Shown here: piece by piece, positions 8,567 to 18,272 of the stretch
Position numbering within the stretch: the first letter of the stretch is position 1
How the letters are laid out: every line of letters begins with the position of its first letter
Assembly (NCBI GenBank): GCA_020628475.1
Contig: JAHDFB010000025.1
Coordinates: forward strand, 1-41,547
DNA: 41,547 bases
Direction of reading: 5' to 3'
Source of the DNA: Saprospiraceae bacterium
GTDB taxonomy: Bacteria > Bacteroidota > Bacteroidia > Chitinophagales > Saprospiraceae
The notes under the pieces: model-generated
The model's database searches: none
Told to the model about the DNA's origin: nothing
Seen by the model: the letters and a program-made list of their open reading frames with translations, nothing else
Translations under genes and position numbers: made by a program

Positions 8567-10897
8567 TTATTCCATGATCACAAACTTAGTCGTTTCAGTA
8601 GCGATGTTATCTAGATCTTTCGTGTATGTGGCATAGACCATGTAAACACCGGCCTTCGCTCTTCTTCCAGTATAGTCAAAACCATCCCAAGTAAGCAATC
8701 CTCCCTTAGCATTCGCTTCAAACACCAATCGTCCTTGCATATCTGTAATTTTCACATTGGCATCTCTGGCCAAACCACTAATCGCTATGAGTCCGGTCCA
8801 ATCAGGTCTAACCGGATTTGGGAACGTGTACATATTACTTTTACTAAAAAATTGTGTTGCTCCGGTGGCATCAATTCTAACAGACTGGACGCCTTTTATT
8901 GTGCCAATGTACATTTCACCTAATACGGGATCGTATTCTATATCAATAATATTATTATCAAACAATGGGCTGTTATCAACGGTTAATCGCAGTTCTTCAT
9001 TATTACCACTAGCGGATTGAACATATATTCCTGTGCCTGAACCTAACCATTTCCGATTCGCTCCATCCACGGCTATCGTGGTAATAGCCTCCGTTGCTAG
9101 GAGCGGCGCTGGTATACTGTCTTGTAACACCTTTCGAATGGATCCTGAACAATTTTTCTCAGGGAATATATCCCCACATTCAAATATTACTGGTCCATTC
9201 AATGTTCCAACCCACATATCTCCATCCAAATCCTTCTTGATACTCAAGACTCGATTGGTTGTCATTTCGGTATTTGAACTGTTGAATTTGACATAGTCAT
9301 CATCTGTTGGATCAGCTATAGTACCTCCATGATCAAAAACCAACACCCCACCATTACCGGTAGCTAATTGAAACCAAAGCTTTCCGAAATCATCAATTTG
9401 CATGGCTCCCAGATTTCTGATGTTTCCAAAACTGAAACTATGCCAGACACCTTGTGGTGTCATAACATGCAAGGGCTCTTCTGCATTATATGTTACCACC
9501 CATAAATTTTCCTGATCATCGAATTGAAGTTCAACAACCCGGACTAAATCTAAGGCATTGGCCGTTCCCATTAATGGAGAATTCGATTTATTGTATACTT
9601 CATTTACTCCAGTTTCATTATTTATTTCTAACAATCCACCCGGAAAGGCACCTGCATAAATGATATCTTTAGAAGGGTGCGGCTGCACCACAACAAAATT
9701 GATCATACTATTAGCATTGATTTCAGATACCGAATTTCCATTATAATTTTTCCAATCTCCATCTCTTTCGATGTAAAAACCATTTCTATTATCATCAAAT
9801 AAGAAATTCTCGTTAATACCACCAGAAGAAATATATGGATCGCTATCCTTAACACGGATTTCTCGAACTCGTTGAGAATATGGAGAATCATAATACAGTA
9901 TAGAACAATCTTCATTCAAACCTTCTTGATTTCTGAACCCATGCCATCGATCGGCGTACCAAATAGCACCATTTTGTGTTTCTATAGCATCCACCATACT
10001 ATTGGCACAGGAATTTTCTGAAGGAATGTAATTTCCTGATTTATCATAGGCATCTAATCGAGTTTTTGAACCGCCTTTACTTCCGACTAGTAGATGTTGT
10101 CCCTCGGCCGAGATAAAGATAAAATCATCCTCCTCTGAATCTTCTTGCAAAACACTCCAGTTGCCATCCGTCGATCTATACAATTGATCATCAATAATAG
10201 CATATACTTCATCTTCGTATATCTCAATATCAATGCAAGAGTAAATGGCAGGTAAACCAACAGCACCATCTAAAAAGGTCCACGCTGTAAAATCATCAGG
10301 AATAACATTTTCTTTTTCATCTAAAAGATAAATCCCTTCTTCTGTAGCAGCATAAATCTTATTTGATTTTTGAGCTAATTCTAAAACCTCCGTTTCCATG
10401 TTTGTTGTAAAATCAAAGAAATAGGTTTCTAAATTTTGGGCCACAACCCCGAAACGTGTCGCAAATAAAGCTCTACCATTATCGGTGACAATAATCTTGT
10501 TAATTGTTTTATCAGGGAAGGTAACATTTTGTTGAAAGTCAGCAATGTTTATTACTGATCCATCCTTTTGAACATAATCCAATCCCCCATTGGTGTAGGC
10601 GATGATTAACTGTTCGTTTGCATCATCATAGGCAATAGTGGAGATTCCTGTATCGGTCAAACCACTCACTTTTGAAAGAAAGGAACCCGATTGTTCTTCT
10701 TTTTCTACGCGAACAATAGACCAAAGTGTAGCGTAATAGATATGATCTTTTGACTGAGCAACTTGATAACCATTTTGAACAGGCAAATGAGATTCCCAAT
10801 CCCACAATTCTTTATCAAATTGTGCCTGACTGGTAAAAAGCAGAACGCTGAGTAAGGTAGTAAGAATTAATTTCAATCTGAGTTGATTTACAGTCAT
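8567..10897 (-). CDS. porZ: PorZ-like type IX secretion protein with beta-propellers and sorting domain
   Basis: This 776-residue protein has a signal peptide ending near SQAQ (residue 26), two stretches of two-component-regulator-type propeller repeats (such as GISTIAYDDANEQLIIAY, DDQENLWVVTY, DLDGDMWVGTLNGP), and a T9SS type A C-terminal domain from about residue 690 (FPNPVRPDW ... GRRAKAGVYMVYA). Order and length match PorZ, which in Porphyromonas gingivalis binds anionic LPS and hands it to the PorU sortase that attaches cargo at the cell surface. The N-terminal WDWESHLPVQNGYQVAQ and the GLTDTGIS segment are typical of that family. It follows the DUF4837 gene by 94 bases and precedes the GT-C gene. 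Identity rests on motif and architecture recognition, not on a search. Confidence 0.85.
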   Translation of the reverse strand: MTVNQLRLKLILTTLLSVLLFTSQAQFDKELWDWESHLPVQNGYQVAQSKDHIYYATLWSIVRVEKEEQSGSFLSKVSGLTDTGISTIAYDDANEQLIIAYTNGGLDYVQKDGSVINIADFQQNVTFPDKTINKIIVTDNGRALFATRFGVVAQNLETYFFDFTTNMETEVLELAQKSNKIYAATEEGIYLLDEKENVIPDDFTAWTFLDGAVGLPAIYSCIDIEIYEDEVYAIIDDQLYRSTDGNWSVLQEDSEEDDFIFISAEGQHLLVGSKGGSKTRLDAYDKSGNYIPSENSCANSMVDAIETQNGAIWYADRWHGFRNQEGLNEDCSILYYDSPYSQRVREIRVKDSDPYISSGGINENFLFDDNRNGFYIERDGDWKNYNGNSVSEINANSMINFVVVQPHPSKDIIYAGAFPGGLLEINNETGVNEVYNKSNSPLMGTANALDLVRVVELQFDDQENLWVVTYNAEEPLHVMTPQGVWHSFSFGNIRNLGAMQIDDFGKLWFQLATGNGGVLVFDHGGTIADPTDDDYVKFNSSNTEMTTNRVLSIKKDLDGDMWVGTLNGPVIFECGDIFPEKNCSGSIRKVLQDSIPAPLLATEAITTIAVDGANRKWLGSGTGIYVQSASGNNEELRLTVDNSPLFDNNIIDIEYDPVLGEMYIGTIKGVQSVRIDATGATQFFSKSNMYTFPNPVRPDWTGLIAISGLARDANVKITDMQGRLVFEANAKGGLLTWDGFDYTGRRAKAGVYMVYATYTKDLDNIATETTKFVIME

Positions 10898-10991
10898 ACT
10901 AATTTATGAATTAGGATATAAACGTAAATCTACATACTTAGATTATGCCTCTCATCAATATTTGGGTATAAAGTCGCCTAGTGCAACATTT

Positions 10992-12074
10992 TTAATTCTC
11001 CACGATATTACTGATTTCATTCATAATGACTTCCATCCGTTGCATCAAGTTTCGTTTTTTACTACCCGCAGCGTAAATAAATGAAAAGGTGAATATCAAA
11101 TTATCCGATCCAGGTTCTTTGACCAGATAGGCAATATAAGGTCCTCCCATGTATCCCTTATCTAGTTCCCATATACCTCTAAGTTCTTTGACATATCGAT
11201 CTTCTTTGTTTTTGATATACTCATAGGTCGGTAAATCTCTATCGTTGACCAATAATTTATTGTCTTCGATGTGTTTTGATCCAAAATCTTCAATCAGAGC
11301 GATGATATTATCTTTATCAAATTGAGCATCATCTTCATAAGGGATGCTCCGAACGACTACACTTTGAATACTTTTTTCATCGTCTTTGCGCAGCCAAACC
11401 ATCTTATCATTGATACTTTGTTTAGCGATTTCGAATTCGTTCGGTACTCTTGATGTAAAGTTCAAAATTTCTTTAATTGAATTTTGAGCAATTACACTTT
11501 CTTTTCCAGCGAAGGTATTCGCTAAAATTTGTTCATAATCATGACTATATATACGTTGAATGATATCTGGATACTTTGTTTTCAAAGCATCGATTAATTG
11601 CGACTTTGTAGGGGCAAATAAATAAATTAAAATCTGCCCTTTAGCCCATTTGTTTTTACCAACGATCGAATTAAATGATGGATCCTTTAGGGCCTTCCTA
11701 TATTTTTCCTGCCCGATATCCTGGATAACCATTTTAGTGATTTCAGACTCTTTGTCACCAAGATCTGCCAAGACCAAGTAAGTACGATAATGCTTAAATA
11801 CCTGTCGACCAGATATTTGATCAAAATTAAAATGTCTGAGATCGAGCATTGGTTCTGGTGTCGGGGTAATAGGATAAGCTCCTGTATAATAAAAATCCAA
11901 GGTATCACCCACGGGACCTTCCCACAGTTGTTGATCGGCCAAAACGGTCACTTCATTTACTTTACCAAATGAATTAGCGACAGTATCCATATTCCCAATA
12001 ACATCATCTGCGCAAGAAACAAAAATTCCTTGAAACGCTAAAAATGTTATAATTACTAATATTGTTTGTCTCAT
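10992..12074 (-). CDS. DUF4837 family lipoprotein
   Basis: A 360-residue predicted lipoprotein: a hydrophobic signal ends in IFVSC (Cys21), followed by acidic residues. The mature part carries the family stretch VTVLADQQLWEGPVGDTLDFYY and then TPTPEPMLDLRHFNFDQI, which I recognise as DUF4837, a family confined mostly to Bacteroidota. No catalytic residues are known and no function is established. It is the first gene of the minus-strand run leading to porZ, so cotranscription with envelope genes is likely. About 180 AT-rich bases precede it; I see no convincing promoter there. The pckA terminator lies within that gap, so the run probably starts its own transcript. Confidence 0.88.
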   Translation of the reverse strand: MRQTILVIITFLAFQGIFVSCADDVIGNMDTVANSFGKVNEVTVLADQQLWEGPVGDTLDFYYTGAYPITPTPEPMLDLRHFNFDQISGRQVFKHYRTYLVLADLGDKESEITKMVIQDIGQEKYRKALKDPSFNSIVGKNKWAKGQILIYLFAPTKSQLIDALKTKYPDIIQRIYSHDYEQILANTFAGKESVIAQNSIKEILNFTSRVPNEFEIAKQSINDKMVWLRKDDEKSIQSVVVRSIPYEDDAQFDKDNIIALIEDFGSKHIEDNKLLVNDRDLPTYEYIKNKEDRYVKELRGIWELDKGYMGGPYIAYLVKEPGSDNLIFTFSFIYAAGSKKRNLMQRMEVIMNEISNIVEN

Positions 12075-12199
12075 ATCTTGTAGTTATTAGCTAATACAAT
12101 ATTAAATTCTATCTAATATAATATTAATCTTTTACACGGTATTTCGTATTATATATGATGCCTAAATCTAATCATTTGGCGTATGATCTAGAATAAAAA

Positions 12200-12227
12200 A
12201 GAGGAATCTGTAAAGACAAATTCCTCT
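12200..12227 (-). terminator. Rho-independent terminator of pckA
   Basis: Inverted arms AGAGGAAT (12200-12207) and ATTCCTCT (12220-12227) flank a 12-base loop. Read on the minus strand, the hairpin is followed by a run of six T. It begins 29 bases after the pckA stop and separates pckA from the DUF4837-porZ run. Confidence 0.85.
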
Positions 12228-12256
12228 AAACTAACTAATATCCGCTAACTGAATTG

Positions 12257-13870
12257 TTAAGACAACTCAGCCATAATTTTTGGTTGAGCTTCTAATATTT
12301 CTTTGCTCGTTTGATCCGCATATTTTTCAAAATTCTTCACAAACAACTTTGATAAATATAAGGATTTAGCGTCATACTTTTCTTTATTTTCCCACAAATG
12401 ACGGGGATTTAACATTTCTGAAGGCACCTGATTACAAGCCTTTGGAATAGCTAATTCAAAACCTTCCAGCGTTTCATAAGCTTCCTTTTCAAGTGACCCA
12501 TCCAATGCAGCGGTAATAATTGACCGTGTATATTTCAATGAAATTCTATGTCCTTCTCCATACGATCCACCGACCCAGCCAGTATTGACTAGCCAAATAT
12601 TAGTGTTATACTCTTCCATTTTTTCGCCCAGCATTTCCGCATACTTCGTGGGGTGAAGCGGTAGGAATGGTGCACCGAAACAAGCTGAAAAAGTTGCTTG
12701 AGGCTCTGTAATTCCAAGTTCAGTACCAGCAATTTTAGCTGTATATCCTGATATGAAATAATACATTGCTTGCTCTTTCGTCAACTTACTCACTGGAGGT
12801 AAAACACCAAAAGCATCGCAAGTCAGGAAGAAAATATTTTTAGGATGTCCCGCTTTAGAGTCATCCTTCGCTTCCGGAATATGCTCTAATGGGTAAGAAA
12901 CTCTTGTATTTTCGGTAATGCCATTGTATGAAAAATCAATTTGATTAGATCCTTCAACAAAGCCAATGTTTTCAAGTAAGGCGCCTGATTTAATCGCGTT
13001 ATAAATTTGAGGCTCCCCTTCAGGACTCAAATTAATCGTTTTAGCATAACAACCTCCTTCAAAATTAAAAACACCCTCATTACTCCATCCATGCTCATCA
13101 TCTCCTATTAATAATCTCTGAGGATCTGCGGAAAGTGTTGTTTTTCCAGTACCAGATAAACCAAAGAAAATAGCAGATTCTCCGTCCTTACTCACATTAG
13201 AAGAACAGTGCATCGGTAAAACATTATTCTCTAAAGCTAAATTGCAATTAAGAACAGAAAAAATTCCTTTTTTAATCTCTCCTGTATACCCAGTTCCACC
13301 AATGATAATTTCTTTATTCGTAAAATTTAGAATAGCAAAATTTTCATTTTTTAATCCTTCATATTTAGAAGTATCTGCCAGATAGGAAGGAGCACACAGT
13401 ATCGTCCATTCAGGGCTAAAATTTTCTTCTTCTTTCTCGGTAAGGTTTCTAAACATATTAGAAGCAAACAAGCCACTGTAGGCTTTTTCTGCAACAGTTC
13501 TAATATTTAATCGGTAATTATCATCTGCGCATGCATAAGCATCTTGCACAAAAACAGTTCGGTTAGAAAGGAAGGATACCAATTCAGCTTTCAATGCATT
13601 AAATACATCTGTTGATATACCTTGATTAATATCTCCCCAGTCAACTACAGATGCTGTCTTATTATCTTTAACAACATATCTATCTTTCGGAGAACGGCCT
13701 GTGAATTTGCCCGTTTTAATGGCAACAGCTCCTAAATCAGATCTTTTATTCTCTGGATCTTTTAGGATTTCTTCTTCATAAGAAACAGGTGAAAGGTTGT
13801 AGTGCATCGAAACATTCTCAATTCCAATACTGGAAAGATGTTTCAAGATTTCTACTTGAACATTTGACAT
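12257..13870 (-). CDS. pckA: Phosphoenolpyruvate carboxykinase (ATP)
   Basis: PckA converts oxaloacetate and ATP to phosphoenolpyruvate, the entry step of gluconeogenesis. The 537 residues match the usual length of about 530-540. Visible motifs are the substrate-site FTGRSPKDRYVV, the P-loop (kinase-1a) GLSGTGKTTLS, the kinase-2/metal segment LLIGDDEHGW, and the adenine/PEPCK-specific NTGWVGGSYG. All key residues appear present. The start MSNVQVEIL is supported by a TTG/TACCTTTG promoter placed 28-59 bases upstream, and a clear terminator follows the stop, so the gene looks monocistronic. This is the ATP-dependent bacterial form, not the GTP form. Confidence 0.97.
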   Translation of the reverse strand: MSNVQVEILKHLSSIGIENVSMHYNLSPVSYEEEILKDPENKRSDLGAVAIKTGKFTGRSPKDRYVVKDNKTASVVDWGDINQGISTDVFNALKAELVSFLSNRTVFVQDAYACADDNYRLNIRTVAEKAYSGLFASNMFRNLTEKEEENFSPEWTILCAPSYLADTSKYEGLKNENFAILNFTNKEIIIGGTGYTGEIKKGIFSVLNCNLALENNVLPMHCSSNVSKDGESAIFFGLSGTGKTTLSADPQRLLIGDDEHGWSNEGVFNFEGGCYAKTINLSPEGEPQIYNAIKSGALLENIGFVEGSNQIDFSYNGITENTRVSYPLEHIPEAKDDSKAGHPKNIFFLTCDAFGVLPPVSKLTKEQAMYYFISGYTAKIAGTELGITEPQATFSACFGAPFLPLHPTKYAEMLGEKMEEYNTNIWLVNTGWVGGSYGEGHRISLKYTRSIITAALDGSLEKEAYETLEGFELAIPKACNQVPSEMLNPRHLWENKEKYDAKSLYLSKLFVKNFEKYADQTSKEILEAQPKIMAELS

Positions 13871-13897
13871 AAACTTTATTCATTTGATTAGGTGCCT

Positions 13898-13929
13898 CAA
13901 AGGTAGACATAAAGTATAGTCAAATCAAC
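13898..13929 (-). promoter_or_regulatory. Bacteroidota-type promoter of pckA
   Basis: On the minus strand GTTG (13926-13929) is followed after exactly 20 bases by TACCTTTG (13898-13905), a perfect match to the Bacteroidota -7 element TAnnTTTG at standard spacing from the -33 TTG/TTTG. The box ends 27 bases before the pckA ATG, which leaves a short leader. Confidence 0.7.
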
Positions 13930-14041
13930 TAATCTGTATAAAAGAATATGAATTTCTAGAATTTAACTTTTATGAGCAGTGTCACTTATCGTATTGGACT
14001 ACAATATTTTATATATTAATTACTTTCTCTTGACAATTCGA

Positions 14042-14740
14042 CTAATCTCTTGCTTTCAAAACCAACTCTGTTGTGCGCATATTTCCTTCTCTAAGATAAC
14101 TTACGATCACTTTGTCTCCTGCCTTATAACTTGTCAAATGTTCTAATAATCCGCGATGAGAATAAATGATTTGCTCATCGATTTTTTTAATAATATCTCC
14201 CATTTTCAAACCGGCTTCATATGCAGCGGAATTTTCTAGGACTGCATCAATTTTCGCCTGTTCTGTTATCGCTACTCCCAAAGACACATTTGGTTGGGGT
14301 AATTCTTCTACATCGACCCAAGATTCATCCACCTCTACTTCGAATTCTTTAGGAATTTCTTCTCCCGCTTCACCAATCCATTCCATAACTTCTTCTGTAT
14401 CACCATCTCGTATTTTAACAATGACCTTTTTCTCATTCGTCTCTGAGTTGAGCTCTACTTCCACGTCTTTGGTCATGCCTTTCTTAATAACTTTCTTCTC
14501 CGTCGATTCTTCCGTTTCCACTTCTTTTACCACAATACTGATGATTGAATCCAGATTCATTTTTTCAATATCCTTAAGCTCTTCATCCGATGCTTTATAT
14601 TCCTTCTTAATCATTTTTCCATCCTCTCCGCGTTCTACTATGATAATCTTCTTCTCTTTGACAACCTTCTTTTTTTCTTGCGCATTTAGGCTTATAGCCG
14701 TAAATAAAATACAGGACAGGAGTAAAAAATACATTTTCAT
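14042..14740 (-). CDS. Exported PDZ-domain protein with charged central region
   Basis: This 232-residue protein has a signal peptide ending near SLNAQ (about residue 20), a long Lys/Glu-rich middle (residues about 21-140, with EKKKVVKEKKIIIVE and EDGKMIKKEY) and a C-terminal PDZ domain at about 148-230. The PDZ shows the usual core VSLGVAI, NSAAYEAGLKMGDIIKKIDEQ and GDKVIVSYLREG. There is no protease domain, so it is probably a periplasmic or surface-exposed binding or adaptor protein whose partner is unknown. The charged repeats (K-K-E-Y, E-K-K-V-I-K) resemble low-complexity spacers. It lies upstream of pckA on the same strand, but the pckA promoter separates them. Confidence 0.82.
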   Translation of the reverse strand: MKMYFLLLSCILFTAISLNAQEKKKVVKEKKIIIVERGEDGKMIKKEYKASDEELKDIEKMNLDSIISIVVKEVETEESTEKKVIKKGMTKDVEVELNSETNEKKVIVKIRDGDTEEVMEWIGEAGEEIPKEFEVEVDESWVDVEELPQPNVSLGVAITEQAKIDAVLENSAAYEAGLKMGDIIKKIDEQIIYSHRGLLEHLTSYKAGDKVIVSYLREGNMRTTELVLKARD

Positions 14741-14822
14741 ACTTAAGAATTTTACAATAAATATAATATTATACCTGCGAAGCCCCTATCTTCATGCTTT
14801 TATTTTAACAATAGATTAAACA

Positions 14823-16373
14823 TTGAATCGTACGAATAGGCCTATAAAAGATTTCCAGAGCAATCGATTTGGCTATTTGTTGATTTTATCCTTAGCCGTT
14901 TATATTTTACTCTATTTTTACCACGGTTTTATTGCTTTCAAAGGTGATACCATAGAGACAGTGCCTTATGCCCTTTGGATGGCAGATTCGAGTCTTTTTG
15001 CACAGGATTTTCACTTGAGTCATCTTCGCGAAATCTTCCCTAATGAACGCTGGCTTATAAGTTGGATCCTGCATTTTTTCCCAAATCATATTTACCTGTT
15101 TTCGCTTCTATTTCATGCTCTTTTCTCTATTATTTTAATAGCAGGAATGATTCGTTTCGCAGATATTATTCTTAAAAATATTGAACTGAGCGTTCTCTCG
15201 GTATTTATCTGTTTATTTAGTTTATACAATATCAATACAGGTTCGAATGAATTATACTACAATATGTTCGTCGCAAGTCTCGCGTCTAAATCAGTAGGAA
15301 TTTGGGCGATTATTTATTTCTATAATAAAAGATTTCTGCGTTCAAGCATATTATTGGCGACATGTACCTTTCTACATCCCTTAGTTGGTATACAATTATT
15401 TGTTGTACTTACCGGAATCTTGTTTTTGACGAAAGTCTTGGGATGGGATCCTCTACCTATGAAAACAATAGTACGTTTTTCTGGAATTTTTATTTTTACA
15501 GGTGGTATTTGGGTTGGATTTATTTTAGGGGCTCAGGGCCCAAATGTCGGAAGTACTCAAGCTTTTTTTGATATAGTAGAATTTCGCATAGCTCATCATT
15601 TCTTCCCTAGCTACTTTCCTAAAAGTCACGTGATAATAATTTCCGCGTTATCTATTTTTTCTACGGTTTATTTTTTCAAAAAACATACCATCCTATTTCT
15701 ATTTTATCTAATTACAGGCGTTGGAATAATCTCATATCTTATAGGGATTTATTTGGAGATAGAGCTCTTTCTTTCATCTCAATGGATGAAAACAACTATC
15801 TGGCTCAAGTTCTTTTCTATCATTGCTATCTTTTCCTGGCTTCAAAGTTTAATTGAAATTAAATACCAGCGTCTTCTTTTTATAATTGGATTTATTGTCT
15901 CATTGCTCCTAGCGCTTGTACGATTCAACCCTAAATATGACTCCCTACCGAATCAAACATTGTATAGTTGGATAAAACAACATACCATTAAAGATGATTT
16001 ATTTTTAGTTCCTCCACATTTATCGGATTTCAAGTATCATTCAAAAAGAAGTAGTTATTTTGATTTTAAAGCCATGCTCCATCATAAACCGGAAATTTTC
16101 GAGTGGGCAAAACGATTTGAGCAAGTTTATGGAATGAAAATTGGAGATAGATCAACAGGAGATGACATTTTCGGTAAGATCAAAGGTCGATTTGCTCATG
16201 GAAACATCATCCACGAGTCTTCACCCATCGATTATTTTATCATTCCAAATAACACTGATTATCAAATCATTATTGATACTTTTGATTTGCAAGAACGCAA
16301 ACCTTTATATATAGATTCAGATTTTATTATTTATGGGCAAGAAGAACAACAAAAGCAAGCAAAAAACCAATAA
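14823..16373 (+). CDS. Polytopic membrane protein, DUF6798/GT-C-like
   Basis: A 516-residue protein with about ten hydrophobic helices and a soluble C-terminal tail from about residue 380. The middle has TCTFLHPLVGIQLFV, and the tail has YSWIKQHTIKDDLFLVPP followed by SKRSSYFDFKAM. That combination resembles DUF6798-type proteins, which look like GT-C glycosyltransferases, though no enzymatic function is established. The likely start is a TTG at 14823: an in-frame TAA lies just before it and there is no ATG before the first helix. Its last 41 bases overlap the next gene, which also encodes a GT-C-like protein, so the pair is almost certainly cotranscribed and may work together. Promoter not identified in the 82-base divergent gap. 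Confidence 0.72.
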   Translation: MNRTNRPIKDFQSNRFGYLLILSLAVYILLYFYHGFIAFKGDTIETVPYALWMADSSLFAQDFHLSHLREIFPNERWLISWILHFFPNHIYLFSLLFHALFSIILIAGMIRFADIILKNIELSVLSVFICLFSLYNINTGSNELYYNMFVASLASKSVGIWAIIYFYNKRFLRSSILLATCTFLHPLVGIQLFVVLTGILFLTKVLGWDPLPMKTIVRFSGIFIFTGGIWVGFILGAQGPNVGSTQAFFDIVEFRIAHHFFPSYFPKSHVIIISALSIFSTVYFFKKHTILFLFYLITGVGIISYLIGIYLEIELFLSSQWMKTTIWLKFFSIIAIFSWLQSLIEIKYQRLLFIIGFIVSLLLALVRFNPKYDSLPNQTLYSWIKQHTIKDDLFLVPPHLSDFKYHSKRSSYFDFKAMLHHKPEIFEWAKRFEQVYGMKIGDRSTGDDIFGKIKGRFAHGNIIHESSPIDYFIIPNNTDYQIIIDTFDLQERKPLYIDSDFIIYGQEEQQKQAKNQ

Positions 16374-18189
16374 GAAAATCCAATCTAAGCATCAACAAAC
16401 CTTTATTCAACGTTTACCCGTTTGGAGTATCGCTCTTCTCTTAGCTCTTTTCAGTTTTATACTTTACTCCAATAGCTTAAGTCATGATTTCACTGTGGAT
16501 GATCCACTTGTTATAAGTGAAAATAAAATTGTTCAGAAAGGAATATCGGCCGTTGGAGAGATATGGACATCAAGTTATCTACAAGGATACAACACACAAG
16601 TTGACGCCGCTTACAGACCAATAAGTTTAAGTCTTTTTGCTTTGGAAAAATCGCTATTCAATGGAAAGGCTTCCATGATGCATTTTATGCATATTCTATA
16701 TTACAGTTTAGGCATTTTTCTATGCTACTTTTTTAGTCTTAAACTGTTTAAAGGTAATCAGCTTTTAGCCATATCAACCACTTTACTATATCTAGCACAT
16801 CCGATACATACTGAAGTAGTAAATAATTTAAAAAGTAGAGATGAATTACTCATGATGATAGGTACCATGGGGATGGGTTATTTCTATTTGAAATACCTTC
16901 AAGATAAGGGGTCGAAACTCTTGCTTTTTGCACTTGGATTTTACTTTGTTGCCCTTTTCTCGAAAGAGACGGCTATTTCATTCTTTTTAATGATTCCTTT
17001 ATTCTATCTCTGGGATCAGCAAAGATGGAGTAACGATGCATTAAGACATGGTGCATATTTTCTATTTCTTAGCATTCTATATTTCCTGATCCGAACAAAA
17101 GTTGTAGGTACATATGATATTGATATGGATTATATGAATAATGCCTTACTTGCTTCAGGGGATTCGTTCATTGCCAGATTTCCCAATGCCATCATGCTAT
17201 TAGGGAAGTATCTTATAATGTTAGTACTTCCTTATCCATTAAGTGTAGATTATTCTTTTAATTCTATTCCTATGACAGGATGGAGCTCCCTTTGGACCTA
17301 TGCTAGTCTTCTCAGCTATATGGCATTGGTATACTTTAGTATTCAAGGCATTCGACAAAAGAAAATTTACGGCGTTCTTATCCCGTGGTTCTTAATTACT
17401 ATCCTGGTTGCATCCAATGTATTTTTATTAATTGGTTCCACCTTTGCCGAACGTTTTCTATTCGTTCCTTCCTATGCTTTTTGTGCAGGATTAGCTCTCC
17501 TACTTGTTCATCTGCTAAAAAAGATAGCGATCTATCCAATCATTGTACTGTCTATCGTGGGAGGCGTTTGGACTATGAATAGAAATCTTGATTGGAAGAC
17601 GGACAAGGACTTATTCACCCGAGATGTGGTGTATCAAGAAGAAAATGCCCGAGTTCAAACATTCTATGGTCGTTTTACACATGTAGCAGCAAAAAAACTG
17701 GATAAAGAAGTTCAACAAAAGGAATATGAAACAGCTAGTAAAGCTTTAGAAAAAGCTACCTCATTAGCACCCGATTATATGGTCGCTAATTATTACCGAG
17801 GTATGTTGGCAAAAGAAATGAAAGACAATGCTCTGGCCATGGACATGTTTGGTAATGTTGTGGAATTAGATTCTACCTTCAAAGCTGGTCGCATGCAATA
17901 TGCCATAGCTCTTGGCAAAGCGGAAGAGCACAAAAAAGCGGTTGAACAATATCATTGGCTACTAGATCATGGAAAGAAAAACTTTACTATTATTCATAAT
18001 ATAGCCTTTAGTTATTTAAAATTACGTCGTTATAAAGAAGCTGAAAAATACTTCTTGGAAGCGCATCAACTTAAGCCAACGGATAAGAATGTACTTTCTA
18101 ATTTAATCAGGATCTACAGGGATGGTTTAAAGGATCAAAGTACTGCATTGATTTATAATGACAAGTTGAAAGCATTAAAAAATAAATAG
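16333..18189 (+). CDS. TMTC-like membrane protein with C-terminal TPRs
   Basis: This 618-residue protein begins with a Lys/Gln-rich cytoplasmic tail (about residues 1-30), then about ten membrane helices, then TPR repeats from about residue 440 (ASKALEKATSLAPDYMVANYYRGMLAKEM, AEKYFLEAHQLKPTDKNVLSN). The first loop carries DFTVDDPLVISENKIV and later YRPISLSLFALE, and the next helix ends with HPIHTEVVNNLKSRDELL. These are the marks of the TMTC/DUF1736 group; eukaryotic TMTC proteins are O-mannosyltransferases, and the bacterial ones are uncharacterised. The acidic DD pair is the probable catalytic/metal site by analogy. The ATG at 16333 lies inside the preceding gene, consistent with translational coupling. 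No target protein can be named. Confidence 0.8.
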   Translation: MGKKNNKSKQKTNKKIQSKHQQTFIQRLPVWSIALLLALFSFILYSNSLSHDFTVDDPLVISENKIVQKGISAVGEIWTSSYLQGYNTQVDAAYRPISLSLFALEKSLFNGKASMMHFMHILYYSLGIFLCYFFSLKLFKGNQLLAISTTLLYLAHPIHTEVVNNLKSRDELLMMIGTMGMGYFYLKYLQDKGSKLLLFALGFYFVALFSKETAISFFLMIPLFYLWDQQRWSNDALRHGAYFLFLSILYFLIRTKVVGTYDIDMDYMNNALLASGDSFIARFPNAIMLLGKYLIMLVLPYPLSVDYSFNSIPMTGWSSLWTYASLLSYMALVYFSIQGIRQKKIYGVLIPWFLITILVASNVFLLIGSTFAERFLFVPSYAFCAGLALLLVHLLKKIAIYPIIVLSIVGGVWTMNRNLDWKTDKDLFTRDVVYQEENARVQTFYGRFTHVAAKKLDKEVQQKEYETASKALEKATSLAPDYMVANYYRGMLAKEMKDNALAMDMFGNVVELDSTFKAGRMQYAIALGKAEEHKKAVEQYHWLLDHGKKNFTIIHNIAFSYLKLRRYKEAEKYFLEAHQLKPTDKNVLSNLIRIYRDGLKDQSTALIYNDKLKALKNK

Positions 18190-18272
18190 GTGATTAGGTC
18201 TTACTAAGGAAATTCGTAAAACTGTTGGAATAGGGAGATGGTTTTGAGACGGATTTGGAAGATATTCCGTGT

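Noticed and set aside
14166-14819. 217-residue open frame on the plus strand, Ser/Thr/Phe-rich
   Set aside because: It is antisense to the PDZ protein gene, whose charged codons produce an open opposite frame. The PDZ frame has a signal peptide and a recognisable domain.
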